Under the pieces are notes generated by a model. The model was not told where the DNA came from. It did not search any database and saw nothing but the letters and a program-made list of their open reading frames with translations. The position numbers and the translations under genes were made by a program. Positions 1 through 11,513 of a stretch of DNA of 42,315 nucleotides are shown piece after piece. The stretch comes from Alkalihalobacillus sp. TS-13 (GTDB lineage Bacteria; Bacillota; Bacilli; Bacillales; Fictibacillaceae). The DNA lies in contig NZ_JAHKSI010000011.1 of NCBI RefSeq assembly GCF_019720915.1, positions 1 to 42,315 of the forward strand. The letters run 5' to 3'. Position 1 is the first letter of the stretch, and every line of letters starts with the position of its first letter.

Positions 1-43
1 ACACAGCTGACAAAGAAGCTCGATGGTTATCACAAATCGATAG

Positions 44-159
<116 letters not shown>

Positions 160-163
160 AACA

Positions 164-193
164 CAGAGTAGTCGAGAGACTGCTCTTTTTTTG
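164..193 (+). terminator. rRNA operon terminator
   Basis: Hairpin AGAGTAGTC / GACTGCTCT with a four-base loop, followed by seven Ts, directly after the 5S gene. Confidence 0.85.
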
Positions 194-237
194 TATTTCC
201 AAAAGATGCCCGGAAGGGCAAATACATCACGAATATG

Positions 238-434
238 AGGGTTGTGAGGAACAAGGAGATCAAGGAAACCAGGGAGCGACGCCCGCAGCGTATGATATAC
301 GCGAGGACCGGAGTGAGTGCCGATGACGAAGAGATCCGCCGTTCATCGCAGACCGAAGGCCGAACACGGAAGTGAAGCTCGCGCGCCAATGGTAATTGGG
401 GGATTCCCCCTGTGAGAGTAGGACGTCGCCGGGC
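238..434 (+). pseudogene. Chimeric 5S rRNA remnant
   Basis: The last ~75 bases (from CCGAACACGGAAG near 360 to CGTCGCCGGGC at 434) repeat the 3' part of the 5S gene at 44-159. The final ~50 bases are identical, with changes around 374-387. The 5' part of 5S is replaced by about 115 unrelated bases (near 240-355), which contain a GCGTAT/ATACGC hairpin and look like a non-coding dispersed repeat. Without its 5' strand the molecule cannot form helix I, so it is unlikely to be a working 5S rRNA. It has its own terminator. Confidence 0.7.
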
Positions 435-437
435 AAT

Positions 438-473
438 CAAGAGAGCAGCTGCAAAGCTGTTCTTTTTTCATTT
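438..473 (+). terminator. Terminator after the 5S remnant
   Basis: Stem GAGCAGCT / AGCTGTTC with a GCAA loop, followed by a run of six Ts. Confidence 0.8.
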
Positions 474-745
474 TTAAGTGCATGAAAATACGATGAACAG
501 AATTTGAATATAGTGGTACTCAAGAGAGGATTATGAAGTACTCAAAACGAAAAAACTGATTTTGAGATACTTAGAGTGGTGCAAAAGTTCCCTGATTTTA
601 TGAAAAACGATGGCTCAAACAGTTATTTGAACCGTCAAAAAGTTACGTACTTAAAAGAGAATATTCTTCCACTGAAAACCTAGCAACAACAATTCCATTA
701 AAAGGAAATTTTTTACCTCGAAAATCTTTTTATCTATAAGAGTCC
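474..745. other. Intergenic, nothing recognised
   Basis: AT-rich spacer between the 5S remnant and the 3' end of yaaC. It has stop codons in all frames, and I see no RNA gene, convincing hairpin terminator or repeat. Confidence 0.5.
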
Positions 746-1720
746 TTAATTTCCCTCCCTTTTCTTATCCAAATACGCCATCAACAGCTTTGGTACTTTT
801 ACACGTGAGTTCGAGAGAAACCTTGATATGAAAGGGAAGTCATTACTGGAGTAGGTGTGGAATAAGTCTCCCCACCATTCTGTTTCGTACCGGCAGATCA
901 TGCTCAAGTTATAAAGAAGCAAGTAATGAACCATAACCTCATGTAAAGGTTTAAAGCCTTCTCTTTTAGTAGGAATAAAGAAATTCCCTTCTGCACTCTT
1001 TTTGATCAAAGGATTCTCTATACCCTTGTCTCCAATTTCAATGACAAACTTAGACCCTGTATAATACACCTCGGATTCTGTTGCAAATTGCTGTTTAAGG
1101 AACTGGATAAACCGGGTATTTGTCATATGTAATGGATCCAATATTTTGTCGGGAATCGACATTGATCCGCAAGAAGAAATAGAAACTTGCAGCAACTGAG
1201 AAGACCCATTGATTTGTCGAAACAAGTCATCCATCTCGGGAACGTAGTTAAGAAGTTCCTGCATCTGAAACTTGTCCCCTTCAATTGTCTCCAATTGAAA
1301 TAGTTGTTCTGAAAAATAAGGGAACAATCCATTCCTTTGTACTTTGATTTCATCCTGTAAAAATAAATAATTTTGTTTTTTCCTTTTTCGAGTCGTGACA
1401 CCATGTGCCAATAATGCCGTCGATTCGGGGTAGTAAGGATCGACTGTCAGCAGACAGCATTTGATTAATTGGACCATCCCATAGTATAGAAGGACCGGCT
1501 GGAGTTCCAACGGTGAACTTTTACATAAATCGAAATATCGCTTCCCATGTGTTAGGTAATAAATAAAGCTATAACAGTTGCGGTAACTCAGTTCATCGCT
1601 CGACAAATTTGAGGATGAACGTTGATAGCATCCCTTCAGATATCGCTGTGTGGATGAGGCACTTAGAAACTGATCGTAGCTTTTCCATTCATTCATTGAG
1701 TTCACATCCATATAGCGCAA
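746..1720 (-). CDS. yaaC: YaaC-like protein
   Basis: Uncharacterised YaaC family, here about 324 aa, close to the family length. It is recognised by the conserved stretches HGVTTRKRKKQ and LQDEIKVQRNGLFPYF in the first half, and by its position divergent from guaB beside an rRNA operon, as in B. subtilis. No catalytic motif or membrane segment is evident and the function is unknown. The reading frame opens with TTG at 1720. An in-frame ATG lies at 1711 and neither has a good Shine-Dalgarno, so the exact start is uncertain. Confidence 0.88.
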   Translation of the reverse strand: MRYMDVNSMNEWKSYDQFLSASSTQRYLKGCYQRSSSNLSSDELSYRNCYSFIYYLTHGKRYFDLCKSSPLELQPVLLYYGMVQLIKCCLLTVDPYYPESTALLAHGVTTRKRKKQNYLFLQDEIKVQRNGLFPYFSEQLFQLETIEGDKFQMQELLNYVPEMDDLFRQINGSSQLLQVSISSCGSMSIPDKILDPLHMTNTRFIQFLKQQFATESEVYYTGSKFVIEIGDKGIENPLIKKSAEGNFFIPTKREGFKPLHEVMVHYLLLYNLSMICRYETEWWGDLFHTYSSNDFPFISRFLSNSRVKVPKLLMAYLDKKREGN

Positions 1721-1753
1721 ATTTTGAGAAAAGTCGAACTTATTACTGTGTTC

Positions 1754-3279
<1,526 letters not shown>

Positions 3280-3350
3280 CGAATTGTCATGACATTAGTC
3301 ACACAATTGTTATAAAAGATACGATGATTTTACCATTTTCGATTTTTTTC

Positions 3351-3382
3351 AGACAGTGGGTCTTCCACTGTCTATTTTTTTA
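3351..3382 (+). terminator. guaB terminator
   Basis: Perfect 8-bp stem GACAGTGG / CCACTGTC with a 5-base loop and a T-rich tail (TATTTTTTT). Confidence 0.9.
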
Positions 3383-3438
3383 GATTTTATTATGGTACAA
3401 TAACCTTTGTTGTATTTAGGGTTGGAGGTGCAAAAAGG

Positions 3439-4797
3439 TTGGTAAACCGAATGAAGCGAATAGTCATCCTCATGTTAGCCATGTTACTTGTAGTCACTGG
3501 AGTCGTTACATCAAATGCAAATACAGGTTATGCTGCTCCTGACTTGCAAATGGAGGCTGAATCTGCCATTCTGCTTGATGCAGAATCAGGAAAGATCCTG
3601 TTTGAAAAAAACGCAGATCTAATGCTGCCACCAGCAAGCATGACGAAAATGATGACGGAATACTTAGTTTTAGAAGCAATTGAAAATGGAGAAATTAGTT
3701 GGGATACACCCGTTAAAATAAGTGATCGTGCACATAAAGTTTCTCAAGATTCAAGTTTGTCGAATGTCTGGCTCCGTAAAGATGCAGATCCAGATTACAC
3801 AATCAAAGAACTATTCGAAGCTGCGGCCATTTATTCTGCAAACGGGGCTACGATGGCTATCGCAGAAACGATTGCAGGTTCTGAAGCGAACTTCGTCGAC
3901 ATGATGAATGAAAAAGCGAAAGAACTAGGCTTGGAAAAATATGAATTCTACAATAGTACCGGACTGAATAACAGTGACCTGAAGGGTGAACACCCAAAAG
4001 GCGGTGCTGATGACATGAATATGATGTCAGCTCGTGATACTGCGAAACTGGCATACCACTTATTGAAAGACTATCCAGAAGTCCTTGATACTGCTAAAAT
4101 ACCTGAAAAAACCTTCAGGGAAGGTACAGAGGATGCAAACCGAATGATCAACTGGAACTGGATGATTCCAGGAAATCCTCAAGGATATGGACTTGCATAT
4201 CAAGGGATTGACGGATTGAAGACTGGTTCCACTGAACTTGCAGGTTACTCTTTTACTGGAACAGCACAAAGAAACGGGATGCGTCTGATTTCAGTAGTCA
4301 TGAAAGCTGATTCGTATAATTCACGTTTTGAAGAGACCAAGAAGCTTTTGGATTATGGGTTCAACAATTTTCAAAAACAAGAACTTGTAAAAGCGAATTA
4401 TGAAGTAAAAGATAAAACGACTTTACCTGTCACAAGAGGGAAAGAAAAGGAAGTGGAGGTCAAGGCGACTGACGCTCTCACAGCAGTGATTGCCAATGGG
4501 GATGAAGAGAAATATAAACCAAAGGCAACATGGGATAATAAAGTATTGAATGATAAAGGACAATTGACTGCACCTATCAAAAAAGGGGACCAAGTTGGGA
4601 CGTTGTCACTCGCTTATTCCGGGAAAGATGACTATGGCTACATAAATGAAGCTGCCAAGAAAAAAGCAAGTGTTCCGATTGTTGCCCAGGCAGATGTCGA
4701 AAAAGCAAACTGGTTTGTGCTGATGATGCGCGGCATCGGTGGTTTCTTCGGTGATATCTGGTCAAATGTCGTCAATGGGATTAAAGGATTGTTTTAA
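3439..4797 (+). CDS. dacA: D-alanyl-D-alanine carboxypeptidase (PBP5)
   Basis: Low-molecular-weight penicillin-binding protein that trims the terminal D-Ala from peptidoglycan pentapeptides outside the membrane. It has a Sec signal peptide (about residues 6-33, ending near GYAA). The three transpeptidase-fold motifs are visible: S67-M-T-K70, S133-A-N135 and K261-T-G263. A PBP5 C-terminal beta domain follows, then an amphipathic C-terminal helix (WFVLMMRGIGGFFGDIW) of the type that anchors PBP5. The start is TTG at 3439, eight bases after GGAGGTG; ATG 3451 is too far from that site. Length (452 aa) is normal. It is monocistronic with its own terminator. Confidence 0.97.
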   Translation: MVNRMKRIVILMLAMLLVVTGVVTSNANTGYAAPDLQMEAESAILLDAESGKILFEKNADLMLPPASMTKMMTEYLVLEAIENGEISWDTPVKISDRAHKVSQDSSLSNVWLRKDADPDYTIKELFEAAAIYSANGATMAIAETIAGSEANFVDMMNEKAKELGLEKYEFYNSTGLNNSDLKGEHPKGGADDMNMMSARDTAKLAYHLLKDYPEVLDTAKIPEKTFREGTEDANRMINWNWMIPGNPQGYGLAYQGIDGLKTGSTELAGYSFTGTAQRNGMRLISVVMKADSYNSRFEETKKLLDYGFNNFQKQELVKANYEVKDKTTLPVTRGKEKEVEVKATDALTAVIANGDEEKYKPKATWDNKVLNDKGQLTAPIKKGDQVGTLSLAYSGKDDYGYINEAAKKKASVPIVAQADVEKANWFVLMMRGIGGFFGDIWSNVVNGIKGLF

Positions 4798-4812
4798 CCG
4801 AAATGCCTACGA

Positions 4813-4845
4813 AGGGGCTGACTCTATCGGGTCAGTTCCTTTTCT
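4813..4845 (+). terminator. dacA terminator
   Basis: GGGGCTGAC / GTCAGTTCC stem (two G-U pairs), loop of about 8 bases, then CTTTTCT. The T-run is short, so termination may be moderate. Confidence 0.65.
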
Positions 4846-4991
4846 ATAACCTTTGCTTGATCATAAGATTTTCTTAAAGTGAAATTCGAAAAAAATCAAC
4901 AAATATGAATAAGTGTCTATCATAAACAAACATTACCAATAGATTAAGTAAGTATAAACGTAGTGTCTTTATAGGCATGAGTGTTGAAAAG

Positions 4992-5000
4992 TGATACAAT
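4992..5000 (+). promoter_or_regulatory. Extended minus-10 promoter for pdxST
   Basis: TGATACAAT gives TGn plus minus-10 TACAAT (4995-5000). No good minus-35 exists at 17 bp, as expected for an extended minus-10 promoter. It lies 65 bp before pdxS. Confidence 0.5.
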
Positions 5001-5064
5001 AGTGTAGGATTTAAGAATCAATGAAACACACCTAAATTACACCTACTGATAGGGGGAATTATAC

Positions 5065-5949
5065 ATGGTACAAACAGGTACTGATCGTGTAAAACGTGGA
5101 ATGGCAGAAATGCAAAAAGGCGGCGTCATCATGGACGTTGTCAATGCAGAGCAAGCGAAAATCGCTGAAGAAGCAGGTGCTGTTGCAGTAATGGCGCTTG
5201 AACGTGTTCCTGCAGATATTCGTGCAGCTGGCGGAGTGGCACGTATGGCAGATCCGACAATCGTTGAAGAAGTCATCAATGCGGTTTCTATCCCGGTGAT
5301 GGCGAAAGCACGTATCGGACATATTGTCGAAGCGCGTGTTCTCGAGGCACTTGGTGCAGACTATATTGATGAGAGTGAAGTTTTGACTCCTGCAGATGAA
5401 GTTTTCCACTTGAACAAGCGTGACTTCACTGTACCATTCGTATGTGGTGCACGTGACCTTGGGGAAGCAACTCGTCGTATCGGTGAAGGTGCTTCTATGC
5501 TTCGTACGAAAGGTGAGCCAGGAACAGGTAATATTGTTGAAGCCGTTCGTCATATGCGTCTGATCCAATCACAAGTCAAGAAAGTGGTCGGTATGAGTGA
5601 GGACGAGCTTATGACAGAAGCGAAAAACCTTGGTGCTCCATATGAAATTCTCCTTCAAATCAAAAAAGAGGGAAGACTTCCAGTCGTCAACTTCGCTGCA
5701 GGCGGTGTCGCATCTCCAGCAGACGCAGCATTGATGATGGAACTTGGCGCAGATGGCGTATTCGTAGGCTCAGGAATTTTCAAGTCTGATAACCCTGAGA
5801 AGTTCGCTCGTGCTATTGTCGAAGCAACAACTCATTATCAAGATTATGATTTAATCGCTAACTTGTCTAAAGGTCTTGGAACGGCTATGAAAGGTGTCGA
5901 GATATCTTCTCTACAACCATCAGAGCGCATGCAAGACCGTGGATGGTAA
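5065..5949 (+). CDS. pdxS: PLP synthase lyase subunit PdxS
   Basis: Synthase subunit of the DXP-independent pyridoxal phosphate pathway. It condenses ribose 5-phosphate, glyceraldehyde 3-phosphate and the ammonia delivered by PdxT; the family forms a dodecamer. At 294 aa it is exactly the family length. The sugar-binding Lys81 lies in VMAKARIGH and Asp24 in [11 protein letters not shown]; the C-terminal half holds the phosphate-binding GGVASPADA region. The start ATG follows AGGGGGA. It is co-transcribed with pdxT 24 bp downstream (yaaD-yaaE in B. subtilis). Confidence 0.98.
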   Translation: MVQTGTDRVKRGMAEMQKGGVIMDVVNAEQAKIAEEAGAVAVMALERVPADIRAAGGVARMADPTIVEEVINAVSIPVMAKARIGHIVEARVLEALGADYIDESEVLTPADEVFHLNKRDFTVPFVCGARDLGEATRRIGEGASMLRTKGEPGTGNIVEAVRHMRLIQSQVKKVVGMSEDELMTEAKNLGAPYEILLQIKKEGRLPVVNFAAGGVASPADAALMMELGADGVFVGSGIFKSDNPEKFARAIVEATTHYQDYDLIANLSKGLGTAMKGVEISSLQPSERMQDRGW

Positions 5950-5973
5950 GAAGCGTAAAGGAGACAGCATAGA

Positions 5974-6567
5974 ATGGTCACAGTTGGTATTCTTGCCCTT
6001 CAAGGAGCAGTCCGTGAACATGCTCGATCACTTGAAGAGAGTGGGGCAAATGTAAAAATTGTCAAACGTGTAGAGGAACTTAATGATATCGACGGGCTTG
6101 TCGTACCTGGTGGAGAAAGTACAACGATGCGTCGATTGATCGATAAATATGAAATGTTTAAGCCTTTACAGGATTTCGCTAAATCTGGCAAACCGGTTTT
6201 CGGGACTTGTGCAGGATTGATTTTGATGGCAAAGGATATCATCGGTCAAGAGCATGGTCATCTTGAAGTGATGGACATGCGTGTTCACCGTAATGGATTC
6301 GGCCGTCAACGTGAAAGCTTTGAAGTTCCTTTGACAATCAAAGGGCTTAAGGGAGAAGAAGATTATATAGGCGTCTTCATTCGCGCTCCTTATATCGAAT
6401 CTGTTGGGCCGGAGGTTGAAGTATTGGCAACTTTCCAGGATAAAATTGTTGCTGCTCGCCAGGGACGTTTTCTATCCTGTGCTTTCCATCCGGAATTGAC
6501 AGATGATCATAGAATGCACGGCTATTTTGTCGAAATGATAGAAGAGTTGAAGAAAACAGTTGCATAA
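5974..6567 (+). CDS. pdxT: PLP synthase glutaminase subunit PdxT
   Basis: Class I-type glutamine amidotransferase that hydrolyses glutamine and channels ammonia to PdxS. The triad is visible: Cys79 in FGTCAGLIL, and His and Glu in the AFHPELTDD motif near residue 170. The oxyanion-side motif PGGEST is at 45-50. At 197 aa it is normal for the family. AAAGGAG lies 11 bases before ATG. It is the second gene of the pdxST operon; the Ser T-box region begins within about 50 bases after the stop. Confidence 0.98.
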   Translation: MVTVGILALQGAVREHARSLEESGANVKIVKRVEELNDIDGLVVPGGESTTMRRLIDKYEMFKPLQDFAKSGKPVFGTCAGLILMAKDIIGQEHGHLEVMDMRVHRNGFGRQRESFEVPLTIKGLKGEEDYIGVFIRAPYIESVGPEVEVLATFQDKIVAARQGRFLSCAFHPELTDDHRMHGYFVEMIEELKKTVA

Positions 6568-6616
6568 CATTTTGAAATAGTGTAAATTACTACTAACACA
6601 TTTTCAGATTGAATGT

Positions 6617-6860
6617 TGACAGGAAGTAGTAGCATGAATTCTTTGTAAAGAGAGCCGATGGTTGGTGCAAATCGGTCAAAGAAACTTGTGAATCCATCCT
6701 CGAGTAAAATGCGGAATGGGTGAAAATCCCCAGTATGTATTTTCGGTTCGTAACCGTTACATTACTTGAGTGGTACCATCTTTATGGTGGTACAACTAGG
6801 GTGGCAACGCGGGTTAACTCTCGTCCCTTCTTTTAATAGGGGACGGGAGTTTTTTTATTT
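6617..6860 (+). promoter_or_regulatory. T-box leader of serS (Ser specifier)
   Basis: tRNA-sensing leader. Stem I elements AAAGAGAG and GGTTGGTGCAAATC are present. The specifier is read as TCC (6693-6695, in GAATCCATCCTCGAG), a Ser codon. The T-box core AGGGTGGCAACGCGG is at 6798-6812. It ends in a hairpin with a T-run at 6816-6858. The antiterminator bulge reads TGGC, expected to pair with a tRNA whose discriminator base is G. Uncharged tRNA-Ser should favour readthrough into serS. Confidence 0.93.
6816..6860 (+). terminator. T-box attenuator of serS
   Basis: AACTCTCGTCCC / GGGACGGGAGTT stem followed by seven Ts; the alternative partner of the T-box antiterminator. Confidence 0.9.
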
Positions 6861-6919
6861 CTATGCAGATGATAAACGGCGAATTACTGCGTCATTCTTT
6901 AACAAATCTTAATAAATAA

Positions 6920-8212
<1,293 letters not shown>

Positions 8213-8218
8213 GTGAAC

Positions 8219-8300
8219 GGCTGTGGTAAACTTTTATGTTGATCTAACGGAAATTCGCGACACTCCTGTGGAAATGGGGCGAATTTCGTAGAAATCAACA
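8219..8300 (+). repeat. R1 dispersed repeat, short copy
   Basis: Internally deleted copy. The left end TGTTGATCTAACGGAAATTC and the right end GAATTTCGTAGAAATCAACA form a long imperfect inverted repeat around a short centre containing GACACTCCTGTGG. The outer left flank GGCTGTGGTAAA matches the outer flank of other copies. It lies just after serS and could act as an RNA hairpin. Confidence 0.65.
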
Positions 8301-8320
8301 ATGAGCAAATTGAAAAATAG

Positions 8321-8346
8321 GGAAGGCGGTTTTTTTGCCGCCTTCC
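8321..8346. terminator. Hairpin between serS and tRNA-Ser
   Basis: Nine-pair stem GGAAGGCGG / CCGCCTTCC with a T-rich loop. The tail on the plus strand is A-rich, not T-rich, so it is not a textbook terminator for serS; on the minus strand it is followed by CTATTTTT. Confidence 0.4.
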
Positions 8347-8368
8347 AAAAAAAATGTCGATTTTATGG

Positions 8369-8398
8369 TTGACGAATCGAATTTTCCGATGATATAAT
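8369..8398 (+). promoter_or_regulatory. tRNA-Ser(UGA) promoter
   Basis: TTGACG (8369-8374), 18-bp spacer, TATAAT (8393-8398); the tRNA starts 16 bp downstream. Confidence 0.8.
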
Positions 8399-8413
8399 GG
8401 TTTTTGTCAGTGC

Positions 8414-8506
8414 GGAGGTATACCCAAGTCTGGCTGAAGGGAGCGGTCTTGAAAACCGCCAGGGGTGTAACAGCCCGCGGGGGTTCGAATCCCTCTACCT
8501 CCTCCA
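8414..8506 (+). tRNA. tRNA-Ser (anticodon UGA)
   Basis: 93-nt class II tRNA with a long variable arm. Acceptor strands GGAGGTA / TACCTCC, anticodon TGA at 8450-8452 in the loop CTTGAAA, T-arm GGGGGTTCGAATCCCT. CCA is encoded. The base before CCA (position 73) is T rather than the G usual for bacterial tRNA-Ser. It occupies the same place as the serS-linked tRNA-Ser of B. subtilis. Confidence 0.96.
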
Positions 8507-8555
8507 TTTATTTAAAAATCACAGCGCATATTACAACGGAGATTGTATGTGAATT

Positions 8556-8594
8556 TTGAAATTCGTTACTTGAATGGGTAACGAATTTTTTTAT
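8556..8594 (+). terminator. tRNA-Ser terminator
   Basis: AAATTCGTTAC / GTAACGAATTT stem with a loop of about 7 bases and a T-run. Confidence 0.8.
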
Positions 8595-8634
8595 GGTTAA
8601 AAGGAAAAGTTAAACAACTAAGGTGCTTTTTAGC

Positions 8635-8671
8635 ACAAAAAAACAGCGCTGTAATCAGTTCAGCGCTGTTT
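8635..8671 (-). terminator. Terminator of the DAHP synthase gene
   Basis: AACAGCGCTG / CAGCGCTGTT stem (8642-8651 and 8661-8670). Read on the minus strand it is followed by seven Ts (the A-run at 8635-8643). Confidence 0.88.
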
Positions 8672-8678
8672 CAAAGTT

Positions 8679-9755
8679 TTATGTGTGGACAGGCTGGTTA
8701 GCCCTCAATTTATGCATGAACTCGATGAACTCTGGAATGTCCATTTGCTGGGCAGAGTCCGATAGAGCGACTGCAGGATCTGGGTGAACTTCGGCCATGA
8801 TCCCGTCCGTACCGATTGCAAGTGCCGCCTGGGCTGCAGGAAGTAACAAGTCTTTCCGACCTGTCGAGTGTGTGACGTCTACCATGACAGGTAGATGTGT
8901 CTCTTTTTTCAAAATCGGGACAGCAGAGATATCAAGTGTATTCCTTGTTGCCCGTTCGTACGTCCTGATGCCTCTTTCACATAGGATGACATTTTCATTC
9001 CCTTTGGAGATGATGTATTCTGCAGCATACATGAACTCTTCAATCGTTGCGGACATGCCGCGTTTCAAGAGAACTGGTTTGTCGACTGATCCAGCAGCCT
9101 TCAACAAATCAAAGTTTTGCATGTTCCGCGCGCCGATCTGAATGACATCGACATAATCCAACGCTTGTTCGAGATCATTTGGATTCATGATTTCACTGAC
9201 GACTGCAAGATTGAATTCATTAGCTACTTGACGCAGTATCTTCAGCCCTTCGAAACCAAGACCCTGGAAATCATAAGGGGATGTACGTGGTTTAAAAGCT
9301 CCTCCTCGTAACAATGTCAGACCTTGATCTTTCATCGCTTTTGCCACCTGTCGTACCTGCTCATAACTTTCAACAGCACATGGTCCGGCTACAAAACGTG
9401 GGCTCCCGTCTCCGATCAATTCACCTTTTACGTTGATGACGGTGTTTTCAGGCTTACGTTTCCTTGATACGAGCAGTGCTTTACGGTTATCTTCCTTCTG
9501 CAGTTCTAAGCTCGCCTTGAAAATGGTTTTGAAAATATGTTGAAGTGTGGATGTTTCAAATGGCCCATTGTTGTGTTCTGATACCAGGTTTAGAAGCCGG
9601 CGCTCTCTTACTGGATCAAATCGATTAATACCCTGAGCTTCTTTAACCTTGCCGATCTTTTGAACGATTTCTCCTCTTTGGTTGAGAAGTTCTAAGATCT
9701 TCATGTTCACATCTTCAATTTCTGCACGCAGTACCTCTAATTCATTCGACACCAT
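8679..9755 (-). CDS. aroA: DAHP synthase / chorismate mutase
   Basis: First enzyme of the shikimate pathway (phosphoenolpyruvate plus erythrose 4-phosphate to DAHP) fused to an AroQ-type chorismate mutase. The symbol follows B. subtilis usage. The N-terminal all-helical mutase spans about residues 1-90 ([19 protein letters not shown]). The beta/alpha barrel follows, with [35 protein letters not shown] and [12 protein letters not shown]. In the B. subtilis enzyme the mutase domain binds chorismate/prephenate for feedback inhibition. 358 aa is the family length. AAAAGGAG precedes ATG. It is divergent from the aroF operon, whose last steps it feeds. Confidence 0.96.
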   Translation of the reverse strand: MVSNELEVLRAEIEDVNMKILELLNQRGEIVQKIGKVKEAQGINRFDPVRERRLLNLVSEHNNGPFETSTLQHIFKTIFKASLELQKEDNRKALLVSRKRKPENTVINVKGELIGDGSPRFVAGPCAVESYEQVRQVAKAMKDQGLTLLRGGAFKPRTSPYDFQGLGFEGLKILRQVANEFNLAVVSEIMNPNDLEQALDYVDVIQIGARNMQNFDLLKAAGSVDKPVLLKRGMSATIEEFMYAAEYIISKGNENVILCERGIRTYERATRNTLDISAVPILKKETHLPVMVDVTHSTGRKDLLLPAAQAALAIGTDGIMAEVHPDPAVALSDSAQQMDIPEFIEFMHKLRANQPVHT

Positions 9756-9803
9756 TTCTCCACTCCTTTTGGTTTGATTTTCAGATTTTGAATATTGTTT
9801 ACG

Positions 9804-9833
9804 ACTTTAAAGGAAAGAATATAGTTATGTCAA
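9804..9833 (-). promoter_or_regulatory. DAHP synthase promoter
   Basis: On the minus strand: TTGACA (9833-9828), 18-bp spacer, TAAAGT (9809-9804), about 50 bp before the gene. Confidence 0.6.
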
Positions 9834-9927
9834 CAGGAAATTTACAGAAAATTTTTCGCTTTAAACCGCGAAAGTATTGATACCAATGATGTAAGCGTAT
9901 CCAAAAAAATAGTTTGAAAATTTATGC

Positions 9928-9956
9928 TTTACAAAGTCAGCTTCCCGTGGTAAAAC
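9928..9956 (+). promoter_or_regulatory. Possible promoter of the aroF T-box transcript
   Basis: TTTACA (9928-9933), 17-bp spacer, TAAAAC (9951-9956). The match is moderate; the position before the T-box leader is right. Confidence 0.4.
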
Positions 9957-9989
9957 TTTATATAAACTAAATATTCAAACGCAATGACA

Positions 9990-10218
9990 GGATTCAAGTA
10001 GTGTTGATCTCCCTGTAAGAGAGAGCTGATGGTCGGTGCAAATCAGTACAAAGATGAACATGAATTTCACCCTCGAGCTTCTTTTTTGATCAATGATAGA
10101 CGAATGATTGAAAAAGACGGTAAGGCCGTTAACCGAATGAGTGACGGAATAATTCCGTAATGAGGGTGGTACCGCGACTACAATCGTCCCTGCTGATATA
10201 AAAGCAGGGGCGTTTTTT
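9990..10218 (+). promoter_or_regulatory. T-box leader of the aroF operon (Phe specifier)
   Basis: Stem I motifs AAGAGAGAG and GGTCGGTGCAAATC are followed by TGAATTTCACCCTCGAGC. Aligned on the shared CCTCGAG with the serS leader, the specifier is TTC (10066-10068), Phe. The T-box core GAGGGTGGTACCGCG is at 10162-10176. The antiterminator bulge TGGT would pair with an A discriminator base, as in tRNA-Phe. A terminator follows. Uncharged tRNA-Phe should therefore switch on chorismate and Phe/Tyr synthesis. Confidence 0.9.
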
Positions 10219-10219
10219 A
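10185..10219 (+). terminator. T-box attenuator of the aroF operon
   Basis: Stem CGTCCCTGCT / AGCAGGGGCG (10185-10194 and 10203-10212), then six Ts. Confidence 0.9.
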
Positions 10220-10264
10220 CTTTTAAACCAATAAATTGAATAGTGAAGAAAGGGGTGGATGGTT

Positions 10265-11431
10265 ATGAGATACCTCACAGCTGGTGAATCTCATGGACCT
10301 CAATTGACAACAATCATCGAAGGGGTACCAGCGGGTTTAACTTTACTGAAAGAAGACATCAATAATGATTTAGCCAGAAGACAAAAAGGATATGGCAGAG
10401 GAAGACGAATGCAGATTGAGAAAGACCAAGTAATTATCTCAAGCGGGGTTCGTCATGGTTATACACTAGGTTCGCCGATTACCCTAACGGTTGAAAATCG
10501 TGATTTTCAACATTGGAGAAAAATCATGGGTGCAGATCCGATTGAAGATGAAGAGGATGTAAAGCGCCAGATATCCAGACCACGGCCAGGGCATGCTGAT
10601 TTGAACGGTGCCATCAAATATGGACATCGCGATATGCGGAACGTTTTGGAGCGCTCGTCAGCAAGAGAAACGACGGTCAGGGTAGCAGCAGGGGCTGTGG
10701 CTAAGCGGATCCTAGCTGAATTAGGTATAAAAGTTGCGGGACATGTCGTGGAAATCGGCGGTGTTAAAGCAGATCCAGTTTCCTATGAATCCATCGAAGA
10801 TTTACAGAAGATCACGGAAGACTCCCCAGTGCGATGCCTCGATCCGGCAGCTGGAGAGAAAATGATGCGAGCGATAGATGAAGCGAAAGAAAATGGAGAT
10901 TCGATCGGCGGGATTGTAGAAGTGGTAGTTGAAGGCATGCCGATTGGCGTCGGAAGTTATGTCCATTATGATCGCAAGCTCGATGCGAAACTCGCGAGTG
11001 CTGTCATGAGCATCAATGCCTTTAAAGGTGTTGAGATCGGTATTGGATTTGAAGCAGCTGAAAAACCAGGAAGCCAGGTTCATGACGAAATTTTATGGAA
11101 CGAAGCGGAAGGGTATACGAGAGGAACGAACAATGCTGGTGGATTTGAAGGCGGGATGACAACCGGGATGCCTGTTGTCATACGCGGTGTGATGAAGCCG
11201 ATTCCGACGTTGTACAAGCCGTTGCAAAGTGTTGATATCGAATCGAAAGAGCCATTTAAAGCGAGTATCGAACGATCAGACAGCTGTGCTGTTCCTGCAG
11301 CTAGTGTCGTTGCTGAAGCGGTCGTAGCCTGGGAACTGGCGGAAGCGATTGTAAGCCAATTCGGAAATGACCAGATCGAGAAAATAAAAGAAAATATAAA
11401 ACGGCATCAAGAACAGGCAAAATTGTTTTAA
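10265..11431 (+). CDS. aroF: Chorismate synthase
   Basis: Converts EPSP to chorismate with reduced FMN, the last shikimate-pathway step (aroC in E. coli naming, aroF in B. subtilis). The family signature GESHGPQLT is at the N-terminus; the conserved [16 protein letters not shown]-type and RPGHADLNG segments follow. 388 aa. Two in-frame ATGs exist (10259 and 10265). AAAGGGG places the second at normal spacing and gives the family start [11 protein letters not shown]. It is the first gene of the T-box-controlled operon aroF-hisC-tyrA-aroE. Confidence 0.96.
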   Translation: MRYLTAGESHGPQLTTIIEGVPAGLTLLKEDINNDLARRQKGYGRGRRMQIEKDQVIISSGVRHGYTLGSPITLTVENRDFQHWRKIMGADPIEDEEDVKRQISRPRPGHADLNGAIKYGHRDMRNVLERSSARETTVRVAAGAVAKRILAELGIKVAGHVVEIGGVKADPVSYESIEDLQKITEDSPVRCLDPAAGEKMMRAIDEAKENGDSIGGIVEVVVEGMPIGVGSYVHYDRKLDAKLASAVMSINAFKGVEIGIGFEAAEKPGSQVHDEILWNEAEGYTRGTNNAGGFEGGMTTGMPVVIRGVMKPIPTLYKPLQSVDIESKEPFKASIERSDSCAVPAASVVAEAVVAWELAEAIVSQFGNDQIEKIKENIKRHQEQAKLF

Positions 11432-11439
11432 AACATGGC

Positions 11440-11491
11440 TTTTTGAAATTCGCGATCTCCCGCAGAAAGGGAGTATTTCATTAAATCAATA
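11440..11491 (+). repeat. R1 repeat remnant (weak)
   Basis: GAAATTCGCGATCTCCCGCAG and GGAGTATTTCATTAAATCAAT resemble the two ends of R1 joined with the core lost. It lies inside the aro operon between aroF and hisC. The similarity is partial. Confidence 0.35.
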
Positions 11492-11513
11492 AATGAGCAT
11501 AGGAGGAGATTTT

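Noticed and set aside
4984-5000. TTGAAA at 4984-4989 as minus-35 of the pdxS promoter
   Set aside because: Only about 5 bp from the minus-10; the extended minus-10 explanation fits better.
9890-9903. TGTAAGCGTATCCA as a CcpA cre site
   Set aside because: Two mismatches at positions that matter in the cre consensus, and no other catabolite context.
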